Assembly (NCBI GenBank): GCA_958295735.1
Contig: OY282369.1
Span: 480,161-544,160, forward strand
From: an uncultured Candidatus Cenarchaeum sp.
GTDB lineage: Archaea; Thermoproteota; Nitrososphaeria; Nitrososphaerales; Nitrosopumilaceae
Length of the DNA: 64,000 bases
Direction of reading: 5' to 3'
Shown here in pieces: positions 33,234 to 41,080 of the stretch (positions are counted from its first letter, which is position 1; the number at the start of each line of letters is the position of its first letter). The translations under genes and the position numbers were made by a program. Under the pieces are notes generated by a model, which saw only the letters and a program-made list of their open reading frames with translations, ran no database searches and was not told the origin of the DNA.

Positions 33234-34601
33234 TCAGGGCCGCGCCGCGCCGGGGGCGGGCCCGACCTCCGCGCCGAGGAGCCGCAGGTGGTCGAAATAG
33301 TCGGGGTACGATATGGCCACGCACCCGGCGTCCCGCACGACGGCGCCGCGGCCCGCTATCCCGAACAGCGACAGCGCCATGGCGATCCTGTGGTCGGAGA
33401 CGCCGCGATCGCCCACGGCGCTAAAGTCGTGCGGGCCCCCGAGCGCCCCCGCGCCGCCCCCGTGGACGGTCATCTCGTCGGGGCCCGACTCGGTCCTGAT
33501 GCCGTGCCGGCCCAGCTCCCTCTCCATGACGGCTATCCGGTCGGTCTCCTTTTCGCGGATCTGCGGCACGCCGTGCAGCCGGGTGCTGCCCCGGGCGTGC
33601 GCCCCGAGGACGGCCAGCACGGGAAGCAGGTCCGGCGCGTCGGCCAGGTCCTCGTCGACGCCCTCGAGATCGCTCGGCCCCGCGATCCTCACCGCCGCGC
33701 CCCCGCCCGTGTGGCGCGCATCGGCGCCCATGCGGCGCAGCACCTCCACCACGCGCCGGTCGCCCTGCGCGTCGCCGGGGTCGAGCCCCCCCACGGTGAC
33801 GTCGGACTCGGCGAGGCAGGCGGCCGCCATGAGGAACGCGGCCTGGGAATAGTCGCCGGGCACCGCGTACCGCGCCGGCGGCCGCGGCTCCTGCCCGCAG
33901 CGCACGGCGTACACGCCCCCCGAGCGGGCGGCGCGGATGCCGAACCGGCCCAGCACGTCGATCGTCACGTCCACGTACGGCCCCGAGACCGTCGGCCCCC
34001 CCGTGCGCACCTCCACGTCCGACTCGGCCAGGGAGCCGACCATCAGCAGCGCCGTCACGTACTGGGAGCTCTTGGGGTTAGGCATGTCGGCGCGCCCGCC
34101 GCGGAGCCCCCCCGGCCCCGCCCTGACCGGCGCGTACTCTTCCGTCGCGCCGGAGGCGCCGGGGCGCCTCTCCCCGCGCACGTCGGCCCCCAAGTCGTTG
34201 AGCGCCCGCACGAGCTGGCCGGTGGGCCTGTTCCGCAGGGACGCGTCGCCGGTTATGGTGGCCGAGCCCCGCGAGGCGGCCGCCATCGCCACGGCTATGC
34301 GCAGCGCCGTCCCCGAGTTGCCCACGGACACCTCGGCGCCTGCCGCGTCCGGGCCCCCCGCGCCGAACCCCGTGACGCGGAGGGCCGGCCGCGGGCCGCC
34401 CCCCTCCCATGCGGCGCGCGCGCCCATCGCCCTGCAGGCCCCGACCATGGCCGCGTTGGCCTCCGAGTTCGACGGGTTCTCTATGAGGGTCTCGGTCCCG
34501 TACAGCGAGGCGGCGGCCACCGCGCGGTGCGTGTACGACTTTGAGCCCGGCGCGTCGACCCTCCCGGAGAGGCGCTTCGCGCCCCCCACCAGCACGTCCA
34601 C
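33234..34601 (-). CDS. aroA: 3-phosphoshikimate 1-carboxyvinyltransferase (EPSP synthase)
   Basis: Sixth step of the shikimate pathway: joins PEP and shikimate-3-phosphate. 455 residues. Conserved segments are GSKSYTHRAVAAASLYG (Lys 21 region), SVGNSGTALRIAVAMAA, GDASLRNRPTGQLVRAL, PNPKSSQYVTALLM, PGDYSQAAFLMAA, and the C-terminal REKETDRIAVMERELGRHG with DHRIAMAL. The GTG start at 34601 is about 26 bases downstream of a GTTAATTA box (34622-34630). No other shikimate gene is in the window. The C-terminus carries a short extra Gly/Pro-rich tail. Confidence 0.96.
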   Translation of the reverse strand: MDVLVGGAKRLSGRVDAPGSKSYTHRAVAAASLYGTETLIENPSNSEANAAMVGACRAMGARAAWEGGGPRPALRVTGFGAGGPDAAGAEVSVGNSGTALRIAVAMAAASRGSATITGDASLRNRPTGQLVRALNDLGADVRGERRPGASGATEEYAPVRAGPGGLRGGRADMPNPKSSQYVTALLMVGSLAESDVEVRTGGPTVSGPYVDVTIDVLGRFGIRAARSGGVYAVRCGQEPRPPARYAVPGDYSQAAFLMAAACLAESDVTVGGLDPGDAQGDRRVVEVLRRMGADARHTGGGAAVRIAGPSDLEGVDEDLADAPDLLPVLAVLGAHARGSTRLHGVPQIREKETDRIAVMERELGRHGIRTESGPDEMTVHGGGAGALGGPHDFSAVGDRGVSDHRIAMALSLFGIAGRGAVVRDAGCVAISYPDYFDHLRLLGAEVGPAPGAARP

Positions 34602-34622
34602 GCGGCGCGGGGGCCCCGCGAT

Positions 34623-36221
34623 CTAATTAACCCTTGGCGCGGCGGCCCCCGCGCGGCGGCCGCGGCGGGCCGCCCTGATCCTGGAGGTCGCCAGCCACGC
34701 GGCGCAGGCGGGGGCGGCCACGTACATGCCGAGTATGGCGGACAGGGCCAGCATTCCCAGCAGCAACGCGGCGCCCTCGCCGCCCTCCTGCCAGTCGGCC
34801 AGCGGCGACATGGCCGCGTGCGCCACCAGAACCATCGGGGCGACCAGGGCGCGGACGGCCCCGCGGAGCTCCGGGCTCTGGCGCTCGGCGTCAGCCACGG
34901 CGGGCGAGAACGAATAGTACACGCTGCTGAACGCTGACATGAACGCCGAGCCCGCGCCCGTCCGGAGCAGCGGGCCGTCGCGGATCTCGCGCAGCTGCTG
35001 CACCTGGGGCGCCAGCTCCGTCCCGTACGCGGCGGTGGCGATCAGGCACCCTCCCCCGCTCTCCGTGGCCACGCAGGTGCCGTCCCTGAGCTCCGTGCCG
35101 GGGCCGCATTCGGGGTCGCCGGCGGGAGGCTCGGGCTCCGGGACCGGCGCGGGGGGCTCGGGCGTCGGCTCGGGCTCCGGGGCGGGCGCCTGCGGCTCGG
35201 GCTCCGGGGGCTCCGGGACGGGAGCGGGAGCGGAAGGCTCCGGGACGGGAGCAGGAGCGGAAGGCTCCGGGACGGGAGCGGAAGGCTCCGGGACGGGAGC
35301 GGGAGCGGAAGGCTCCGGGACGGGAGCGGGAGCGGAAGGCTCCGGGACGGGAGCGGGAGCGGAAGGCTCCGGGACGGGAGCGGGAGCGGAAGGCTCCGGC
35401 GGGGGCGCCTGCTCGGGCTCGGCCGGCGGGGGCGCCTGCTCGGGCTCGGCCGGCGGGGGCGCCTGCTCGGGCTCGGCCGGCGGGGGCGCCTGCTCAGCAG
35501 GCTGGGTCGCCCGCTCAACCTGCAACCCGGCCTCCCTCTCGACGGCCGCCCTGCGGGCGGCCGCCTCCGGATCCTCGGGCTCCGGCGCTGCAGGCGTCGG
35601 CTCCGTTGGTTCGTCGCTCACGCGGCCCACGGGCTGGATCGGCTGCTCCGGGGCCTGCGCCGGCGGCGGGTTCTCGCCCGCCTGGCTCGGCTGGGGCGGC
35701 AGCTGATCGCACATCTGCCGCTGGCTAATGGGATCCGACGTGACCGTGACGGTGAACGCCTTGCGCAGTTGAACGGTCTGCGAGGCGCCGGGCACCTCGG
35801 GCGCCGCCGTGGCCGTGCCCTCGTACTCGCCCGGCGCCGCGTCCGCCGGGACGGCCATGTGAATCCTGCTGAACACCTTGCTCTGGCTGGCCGTAATGGT
35901 CACGCTCGCCGGCACGGGGGTGACGAACTGCGCCGCCTCCCCGGCCACCAAGAACCGCACCACTATGCCCGCGTCGGGGATCGCGTCGGGCTCGGTCTCC
36001 TCCACCACGAAGGTGCCGAAGGCGCAGCCGCCCGCCGAGATCGTCTTGTCCAGCGAGTAGAACGGCCCGACCTGGGTCAGGAACGAGGCATCGGCCTGGC
36101 GCGGGGGCGCGAGGAACGCCTGGTCCCCGCCGTTGTCCGCCGCGGGCTGCAGCAGCAGCGCGACGGCCGCCACCGCCAGGGCAGGGGCCGCCCTTGCGGC
36201 TAGGCGGGCTCCGCGATGCAT
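34623..36221 (-). CDS. CFI-box membrane protein with long Pro/Glu stalk
   Basis: 532 residues. N-terminal signal (ALAVAAVALLLQ), then a domain of about 130 residues with VVRFLVAGEAAQFVTPVP and Ig-like strands, then a Pro/Glu/Ala stalk of about 170 residues built from EPEQAPPPA and EPSAPAPVP units, a small Cys-containing turn (DPECGPGTELRDGTCVA), and the C-terminal CFI-box module: GGGCLIATAAYGTELAPQVQQ, REIRDGPLL, FSSVYYSFSP. It ends with hydrophobic segments (LVAPMVLVAHAAM, ALLLGMLALSAILGMYVAA) and a basic tail, a membrane-anchored arrangement. CFI-box modules are known only as sorting-like domains of unknown role. The ATG at 36221 follows a CATATATAC box by about 26 bases. Its stop is 22 bases before the aroA start, so the aroA promoter lies between the two genes. 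Confidence 0.85.
   Translation of the reverse strand: MHRGARLAARAAPALAVAAVALLLQPAADNGGDQAFLAPPRQADASFLTQVGPFYSLDKTISAGGCAFGTFVVEETEPDAIPDAGIVVRFLVAGEAAQFVTPVPASVTITASQSKVFSRIHMAVPADAAPGEYEGTATAAPEVPGASQTVQLRKAFTVTVTSDPISQRQMCDQLPPQPSQAGENPPPAQAPEQPIQPVGRVSDEPTEPTPAAPEPEDPEAAARRAAVEREAGLQVERATQPAEQAPPPAEPEQAPPPAEPEQAPPPAEPEQAPPPEPSAPAPVPEPSAPAPVPEPSAPAPVPEPSAPAPVPEPSAPVPEPSAPAPVPEPSAPAPVPEPPEPEPQAPAPEPEPTPEPPAPVPEPEPPAGDPECGPGTELRDGTCVATESGGGCLIATAAYGTELAPQVQQLREIRDGPLLRTGAGSAFMSAFSSVYYSFSPAVADAERQSPELRGAVRALVAPMVLVAHAAMSPLADWQEGGEGAALLLGMLALSAILGMYVAAPACAAWLATSRIRAARRGRRAGAAAPRVN
35140..35495 (-). repeat. Pro/Glu-rich coding tandem repeats
   Basis: Two in-frame arrays: about seven units of roughly 27 bases encoding EPSAPAPVP, then four units of 30 bases encoding a PPPAEPEQA-type stalk. 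The units are nearly identical at the DNA level, pointing to recent slippage or recombination. Confidence 0.9.
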
Positions 36222-36276
36222 GGCAACGCGCTCCCGTCCGCGATTCCTGTATATATGCGATCAGTTGGGCGCCGCA

Positions 36277-36504
36277 TCAGGCCCAGCGGCTCCCCTCCTC
36301 GGCCTCGTATATGGCCGAGTTGAGCTTGGCCAGCAGCCTCTTCTTGGAGCGCTCGGCCTTCCCGCTGTGGCCGTAGTCCTTCTTCTCCACGAGCGACTGC
36401 AGCCGCCGGAGGTCGCCCAGCGGCATCCCCTTGAGCCCCCTCTTGGCCACGACGCCGAGCAACCGCACGCGCTCCTTGTCGTCCGGGGTGAGCCGGTAGT
36501 CCAC
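36277..36504 (-). CDS. Hypothetical basic protein, 75 residues
   Basis: Lys/Arg-rich helical protein: MDYRLTPDDKERVRLLGVVA, KGMPLGDLRRLQSLVEKKDY, then KAERSKKRLLAKLNSAIYEA. It is probably a nucleic-acid-associated or ribosome-associated small protein, judged only from charge and helix content. The GTG start at 36504 lies about 25 bases after a CGCTTAAACG box (36524-36533). It is divergent from the alcohol dehydrogenase gene across 93 bases. The family is not recognised. Confidence 0.75.
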   Translation of the reverse strand: MDYRLTPDDKERVRLLGVVAKRGLKGMPLGDLRRLQSLVEKKDYGHSGKAERSKKRLLAKLNSAIYEAEEGSRWA

Positions 36505-36597
36505 GCCGCCCCGCCCGCCGGCGAGCCGTTTAAGCGTGGCGGCGCCTGGCGCCCGCCGCTGGAAATGTAAAAATATCGAGGGCGCCGCCGCGGCCGC

Positions 36598-37641
36598 ATG
36601 GCCAAGATGCGCGCCATGGTGCTCTCAAAGCTGGGGCCCGTCGAGGGCGACCCGCTGCGCCTCACCGAGGTGGACAGGCACGAGATCCGCAGGCCGCGCG
36701 ACCTGCTGGTGAAGATAGAGGCCTGCGGCGTGTGCCACTCCCAGCTGCACGCCATAGAAGGAGACTGGAAGGAGTACGGCATCCCGCCGCAGCTGCCCAC
36801 CGTCCCGGGCCACGAGGTGGTGGGCAGGGTGGCCGAGGCGGGCAGCGGCGTCACGCGGTTCGCCGTCGGCGACAGGGTCGGCATCTCGCCCCTGCTGGAG
36901 TCGTGCATGGACTGCGCGTACTGCAGGGAGGGCAAGGAGCAGCTGTGCGAGTCCATGGACGTGCTCGGCGAGTCGCTCAAGGGGGGCTACGCGGAATACG
37001 TCACCGTGTCCGAGGACTTTGCGACGCGCGTCCCCGACGGCATGGGCGCGGCGTACGCCGCCCCCCTGTTCTGCGCGGGGATAACCGCGTACAAGGCGGT
37101 CAAGGCCAGCGAGGCCGGGCCCGGATCCACGCTGGCCGTGTTCGGGATAGGGGGGGTGGGCCACATGGCGGTGCAGTTCGCCGGGATCGGCGGGGCCGCG
37201 GTGGTGGCGGTCTCCAGGGGGGACAGGCACCTGGAGGTCGCGAGGAGGCTCGGCGCCGCGGCGGCGGTGAGGTTCGACGGGGGCGACGTCGGCGGGACGG
37301 CGGCGGCGGTGAAAAAGGCCGCCGGCGGCGCCCCGCCGGACGCGGCCGTGGTGTTCGCCCCGTCCCCCGAGGCGACCGAGTGCGCCATACGGTCGGTGAA
37401 GAAGGGCGGCACCGTGGTGGTCGCGACGGTCGGGAAAATAGGGGGGTTCCTGGCGTTCGAGGAGAAGACCGTGCGCGGCACCCTGATCGGATCCAGGAAG
37501 GACATGGAGGAGGTGGTCAGGCTGGCGCACGAGAAGGGCCTCGAGGTGGTCACCGAGGAGCATCCCCTGGAGGAGGCCAACGAGGTGCTCCGCAGGCTCA
37601 AGGCCTCCAGGATAGACGCCAGGGCGGTGCTCATCCCGTGA
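36598..37641 (+). CDS. Zinc-dependent alcohol dehydrogenase (MDR family)
   Basis: NAD(P)-dependent medium-chain dehydrogenase of 347 residues. The catalytic zinc ligands are Cys in EACGVCHSQLH and His/Glu in PGHEVVGRV; the structural zinc lobe is CMDCAYCREGKEQLC; the Rossmann loop is AVFGIGGVGHMAVQ. Substrate cannot be told. The ATG at 36598 is 27 bases from a GTAAAAATAT box (36567-36576). The next gene starts inside its stop (GTGA), implying cotranscription and a possible functional link with the DUF6659-like protein. Confidence 0.93.
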   Translation: MAKMRAMVLSKLGPVEGDPLRLTEVDRHEIRRPRDLLVKIEACGVCHSQLHAIEGDWKEYGIPPQLPTVPGHEVVGRVAEAGSGVTRFAVGDRVGISPLLESCMDCAYCREGKEQLCESMDVLGESLKGGYAEYVTVSEDFATRVPDGMGAAYAAPLFCAGITAYKAVKASEAGPGSTLAVFGIGGVGHMAVQFAGIGGAAVVAVSRGDRHLEVARRLGAAAAVRFDGGDVGGTAAAVKKAAGGAPPDAAVVFAPSPEATECAIRSVKKGGTVVVATVGKIGGFLAFEEKTVRGTLIGSRKDMEEVVRLAHEKGLEVVTEEHPLEEANEVLRRLKASRIDARAVLIP

Positions 37642-38048
37642 GCCCCGACGGGGATGCAAAGGCCGCGCTGGCCGCCGCGTGCGACTCGCTGCTGGAGGAG
37701 CCCGGGATGCGCTTCGCCGGCGTGGTGAACAGGATGGGCAGGCTGGTCGTGGGCCGGTTCAGGGAGGGGGTAAAGTCCCACCTGGACGACAAGGAGGACG
37801 GCATGGCGTACATGGAGTTCGCCATGGAGGTGTTCCTCAGGACGGAGTTCGACGACAAGCTCGGCGCCGTCGAGTACGTCCTGTCCAAGAGGAAAAAGAT
37901 CAACGTGATCAGCATCCCCGTCGGGGGGCACGTGGTGCTCGTGTCCACCGAGCCGGGCGCGGACGTGGAGGGCATAGTGGGCCGCGCCGGCGCGGCCTTC
38001 GCCGCCGCGCGCCCGGGGATGCCGCCGCACGGGGGCATGGGGGCGTAG
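37638..38048 (+). CDS. DUF6659-like protein
   Basis: 136 residues, starting with GTG overlapping the dehydrogenase stop. The core reads MRFAGVVNRMGRLVVGRF, FAMEVFLRTEFDDKLGAVEY, KINVISIPVGGHVVLVSTEP. This resembles the thaumarchaeal DUF6659 family, which looks like a roadblock/profilin-type sensory fold (inference from the strand and helix order). The C-terminal Ala/Pro/Gly tail is low complexity. No signal peptide. Function is unknown; the coupling to the dehydrogenase is the only clue. Confidence 0.75.
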   Translation: MSPDGDAKAALAAACDSLLEEPGMRFAGVVNRMGRLVVGRFREGVKSHLDDKEDGMAYMEFAMEVFLRTEFDDKLGAVEYVLSKRKKINVISIPVGGHVVLVSTEPGADVEGIVGRAGAAFAAARPGMPPHGGMGA

Positions 38049-38059
38049 CGGGCGCGGCC

Positions 38060-38175
38060 TGCCGGGGCCCGGCGGGCGGGGCGCGGGCTCGCGCCCGAGC
38101 CGAGGCCGCGCCCGGCGGCAGCAAGCCGCCCCGCGATCCCGCGCCCGGATCGCGGCGGACGCGAGTCCGCCCGGC
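38060..38175 (+). repeat. Promoter-upstream palindromic repeat, family B (38 kb copy)
   Basis: It contains CTCGCGCCCGAGC, CGCGCCCGGCGGCAGCAAGC, CGATCCCGCGCCCGGATCGC and a closing GGACGCGAGTCC palindrome, and ends about 15 bases before the TATA box of the following small gene. The best match is the 57.1 kb copy, which is inverted with its gene. Confidence 0.75.
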
Positions 38176-38219
38176 GGGCAGCCGCAGCATTATAACCGGA
38201 GGGCCCCGCCGCCCCCCCG

Positions 38220-38378
38220 TTGCACTGCGGCAGATGCCACCACGCCGACGTGGCGCACGGGGGCCCGGACGGGGACATGTCGTCGTCCGTGCTGGGCCTC
38301 GGCGCGTGCGGGGTGCCCGGCTGCGCCTGCCCCAGGTACGCGGACGCGATGCGCAAGATAGACGAGGAACTGGTCTAG
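38220..38378 (+). CDS. Small Cys/His-rich protein, 52 residues
   Basis: A gene read from TTG at 38220: start LHCGRCHHADVAHGG (initiator read as Met), then GLGACGVPGCACPRYADAMRKIDEELV. CxxC...CxxxxCxC plus His suggests one bound zinc or an Fe-S centre. A CATTATAAC box at 38189-38197 is centred 27 bases before the TTG, the geometry of most genes in this window, and a family B repeat precedes it. It is short but has the composition of a protein, ending in a regular charged helix. Family unknown. Confidence 0.65.
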   Translation: MHCGRCHHADVAHGGPDGDMSSSVLGLGACGVPGCACPRYADAMRKIDEELV

Positions 38379-38427
38379 CGGGCCGGCCCGGTGAAGAGAC
38401 ATATAGGCACGCGCGGCCGGCGGGCCC

Positions 38428-38688
38428 GTGGCCCGACGGCACGCACCGGCAGACGAGATGAGGAGCGACATCGACGCGATGCTGTCCAAGGTGAACGCCC
38501 TGGAGGTCGCATCCGCCGACGAGGTCCAGCGCGGGACGGCCAAGGTGCTCAGGGCGCTGGCGGAGGGCCAGCTCCACTCGATCAACGAGTTCGAGCATCT
38601 GAAGAAGGCCATAGACCTGCTCACGCTGCAGATGTTCGAGGCGCGCAGGGCCGCATCGGCGGCGGGCGGCGGCCGGCCGCCCGGGTAG
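38428..38688 (+). CDS. Hypothetical helical protein, 86 residues
   Basis: Almost entirely helical: MRSDIDAMLSKVNALEV, ADEVQRGTAKVLRALAEGQ, HSINEFEHLKKAIDLLTLQM, then a Gly/Pro tail. Heptad-like Leu/Ile spacing suggests oligomeric helices. The GTG start at 38428 is 26 bases from a GACATATAGG box (38398-38407). It converges on a small zinc-ribbon gene 6 bases downstream. The family is not recognised. Confidence 0.75.
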   Translation: MARRHAPADEMRSDIDAMLSKVNALEVASADEVQRGTAKVLRALAEGQLHSINEFEHLKKAIDLLTLQMFEARRAASAAGGGRPPG

Positions 38689-38694
38689 CGGCGG

Positions 38695-38871
38695 TCAGGC
38701 GCCGGGGTCCCGCTTGGGAACCGTGTTGCTGAGGCCGCATCCGGCGCACCGCACCAGGACGGACCTCCCCAGATCCCTCTCCGCCGCCATCCTCCCGCCG
38801 CAGCACGGGCAGCTCGCGCCGGCGCCCCCCGCGGTCAGGGCCGCCGCTCCTCCCCGCCGGATCCGTTGCAC
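38695..38871 (-). CDS. Small zinc-ribbon protein, 58 residues
   Basis: Two knuckles, CPCCGG and CAGCGL, separated by MAAERDLGRSVLVR, form a zinc ribbon; the tail is SNTVPKRDPGA. The frame is open further upstream; the GTG at 38871 overlaps the end of the upstream gene by 37 bases, suggesting translational coupling. It could be a transcription- or RNA-associated ribbon, but nothing decides this. Confidence 0.6.
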   Translation of the reverse strand: MQRIRRGGAAALTAGGAGASCPCCGGRMAAERDLGRSVLVRCAGCGLSNTVPKRDPGA

Positions 38872-39176
38872 GCGGGCCGGTAGCTTGACACGATCCTGTC
38901 CACGACCCGCCGCCGCTCGCCGCGGCTTGCCCCGAACATCGGGAGTATGCACAGGTACATCCGGTCGTCCCGGCGCCCGCACCCCTCCAGCCAGCACTTG
39001 AACAGGTCGCTGCCGGTGAAATAGTCCTCCTCGCCGGTGCTCTCGCAGTCCCCCGCGTACACTATGGCGAACCGGTCCTTTTCGTCCCGGGACATCACCA
39101 GGTAGACGACCTTTTCCATGGGAGGCCCCCACTCGGAGAGCCGCACGGGGCCCAGGAACTCGTACTGGAGTATCAT
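38835..39176 (-). CDS. Hypothetical protein, 113 residues
   Basis: Start MILQYEFLGPVRLSEWGPPM, then EKVVYLVMSRDEKDRFAIVY, a STGEEDYFTGSDLFKCWLEG segment and RMYLCILPMFGAS; the last 30 residues are basic. The order of strands and helices suggests a compact alpha/beta fold. GIY-YIG-like spacing can be imagined but the GIY-YIG motifs are absent. A clear TATA box is not visible; the upstream DNA is the 39.3 kb family A repeat. It is probably cotranscribed with the zinc-ribbon gene that overlaps its 3' end. Confidence 0.7.
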   Translation of the reverse strand: MILQYEFLGPVRLSEWGPPMEKVVYLVMSRDEKDRFAIVYAGDCESTGEEDYFTGSDLFKCWLEGCGRRDDRMYLCILPMFGASRGERRRVVDRIVSSYRPACNGSGGEERRP

Positions 39177-39248
39177 CACGCTCAAGCGGCGACGCCGCGC
39201 AGCCGCCGGATTTCTGCCTTTCTGCGCGGGGCGCCGGGGCGCGGCCCC

Positions 39249-39346
39249 GTGCAGTATGAGGCCGCGCGCCGGCCGGCCGCGGGCGCGGAAGCGACTCCGA
39301 TCCGGATTCGCGCCCGGGGAGCGGGGGGCGCCGGCCCCGCGCGCCG
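39249..39346 (+). repeat. Dispersed palindromic repeat, family A (degenerate)
   Basis: AGTATGAGGCCGCG, GGGCGCGGAAGCGACTCC, GATCCGGATTCGCGCC and GGGGAGCGGGG follow in the family A order, with arms shifted toward G and C. It lies between two divergent small genes and close to the promoter of the 39.4 kb gene. Confidence 0.65.
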
Positions 39347-39393
39347 CGCTCCCGTAAAGGGTTAAATTCCGCGCGGGGCGGCGCGGGTTCCAG

Positions 39394-39750
39394 ATGGCCG
39401 ATCCCCACAACTACAGGAAGGTCGGCTACTCCATGATAGTGGTGTCCGCCTCGCTCGCCGCGATCGGCCTCGTCGGCCTCGCGATAGGCGGTGACGTCCT
39501 GTACGCGGACAAGATCCAGAGGGCCAAGACGGCCCACTTCGAGGAGTGCGTCGAGACCGGGTTCGCCTCGGAGAGCTGCCGGCCGTACGAGGTGCACATG
39601 AAGTTCGAGCGGTGCGTCGCGGAAAAATCCCTGGACGACGAGTCGTGCCTCAGGTACAGGACGTGGGTGGAGTCCGCCATATTCGAGGAGTGCAGGGCGG
39701 ACAGGGACAGCAGCAGCCGCGCGTGCCAAAAGTACGAGGGCCTGTACTGA
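39394..39750 (+). CDS. Membrane-anchored Cys-repeat protein, 118 residues
   Basis: One N-terminal membrane helix (MIVVSASLAAIGLVGLAIGG) and an outer domain of three repeats of about 22 residues: FEECVETGFASESCRPYE, FERCVAEKSLDDESCLRYR, FEECRADRDSSSRACQKYE. Each repeat has two Cys and a conserved (R/K)Y(E/R)-type end, a helical hairpin that could be disulfide-locked like CHCH-type modules (inference). A GGTTAAATT box at 39360-39368 is about 28 bases from the ATG at 39394. The function is unknown. Confidence 0.8.
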   Translation: MADPHNYRKVGYSMIVVSASLAAIGLVGLAIGGDVLYADKIQRAKTAHFEECVETGFASESCRPYEVHMKFERCVAEKSLDDESCLRYRTWVESAIFEECRADRDSSSRACQKYEGLY

Positions 39751-39810
39751 CGGGCGGGGCCGCGCGGGAGGGCGCCGCGCGGGAGCGGGCGGCCCCCGCG
39801 CCGGCGGGCC

Positions 39811-41070
39811 CTAGAGGCCGCACGAGAGCGGGCTGCCCGGCTTCATGATCTCCCTCATCACGACGGTCGCGAACGAGCCCCTGCCCAGCGTGAACCGCGC
39901 CGTGCAGGCGCTCCCGCCCCCGCCCTCCTCGACGGCCGCGCCGCTGCACCGCACCCGCATGGCGCGGAACCCGCCCTCGGCGCCGATCTCCGGCATTCCC
40001 CCGACGGCAAAGTCCGCGTGGCGCACCCCCTCGCGCGAGAGCGCGGCCGAGACGGCCCCGTCGAACCGCGTCTTCGGGTAGTACGCGTAGCCGGCCGTCG
40101 GGACGGCCGGCACGTGCCGCGCCGCCGAGGCGGCCGGCCCCGGCCTGCCCAGCCCGCCGTCCGCGCCGAAGCAGACGTCGCCGTCCCGCGGCTCCAGCAG
40201 GCCGGGGGAGGCGCCCTCGGACTCCCAGTACGAGCTGAGCGCCTCGTTGAACAGGAACGACTGGTACGCCTGGACGTAGAACCGCCTCGCGGCGACCGGC
40301 AGGGCGGCGAAGGCGGCCCTCGGGTCGCCGTGCCTCACGAGCCCGGACAGGACGGTCCTCTCCAGGTCCATGCCGCGCGGGAGCGCGGCGAGCGCCGCGG
40401 CGCGGCGCGCCGGATCGGCCATCATGCCGCGCAGGCGGCGGCGCTCCGGCCCCTCGCCCGGCGGCGCGAACGACAGCATCAGGCCGACGGCGCCGGCAAA
40501 GTCGCCGCGCACCAGCGCCCTGCCCACCAAGTGCGTGACGGGCCTGGACGAGCCGAACCGCCGGTGGCCGAAAAAGTTGAGCACCCGGCCAAAGTGCGCG
40601 AACGATGCGGCCTCCCGCGCGCGGCACCCCGACACCGCGATGCGGAAGGCGTTGCCCAGCATGTCCCTGGCGGAGAGGGGCCTCGCCGCGAACCCGATCC
40701 GCTCCAGCCGCACGCCGGGCGCCTCGAAGAGGGGCCGGGTGGGCGCCCTGCGGCCGGTCGCGCATGCGTACTGGACGGTCGACGCGTCGGCGTCCTTCAG
40801 GCCGAGCGCCTTGAGGCGCATCCCCGTGGCGGCCCGCACCTCGGACAGCGCGTGGGCCGTGTCCACGCCCCTCTTGCGCAGCAGGTATACGGCGTAGCGG
40901 CCCCCGCCCTCCCTTATGGCGGCGGCGGCCCCCTCCCGCAGCACCTCGCGCACTTCGAAGTCCCCGGGCCCGGCGCGCAGCCTCCCGCCGGCCCCCCGGC
41001 CCGGCGTGCTGTACGCGCGCATGCCCACGTTGCGGTCCTCGGCGGGGACCTCGGGGGCCTCGCCGTCCAT
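39811..41070 (-). CDS. truD: tRNA pseudouridine(13) synthase TruD
   Basis: Converts U13 in the D arm of tRNAs. 419 residues, archaeal length. GDFEVREV begins the family core, the catalytic Asp lies in LKALGLKDADASTVQ, and the RNFFGHRRFG-type motif appears as VLNFFGHRRFGSSRP; the C-terminal region has FYVQAYQSFLFNEALSSY and the TRFTLGRGSFATVVMREIM end. It follows the Vgb-like gene by 10 bases and may be cotranscribed. Note that the tRNA-Val in this window has T at position 13. Confidence 0.95.
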   Translation of the reverse strand: MDGEAPEVPAEDRNVGMRAYSTPGRGAGGRLRAGPGDFEVREVLREGAAAAIREGGGRYAVYLLRKRGVDTAHALSEVRAATGMRLKALGLKDADASTVQYACATGRRAPTRPLFEAPGVRLERIGFAARPLSARDMLGNAFRIAVSGCRAREAASFAHFGRVLNFFGHRRFGSSRPVTHLVGRALVRGDFAGAVGLMLSFAPPGEGPERRRLRGMMADPARRAAALAALPRGMDLERTVLSGLVRHGDPRAAFAALPVAARRFYVQAYQSFLFNEALSSYWESEGASPGLLEPRDGDVCFGADGGLGRPGPAASAARHVPAVPTAGYAYYPKTRFDGAVSAALSREGVRHADFAVGGMPEIGAEGGFRAMRVRCSGAAVEEGGGGSACTARFTLGRGSFATVVMREIMKPGSPLSCGL

Positions 41071-41080
41071 GGCCGCGCCG

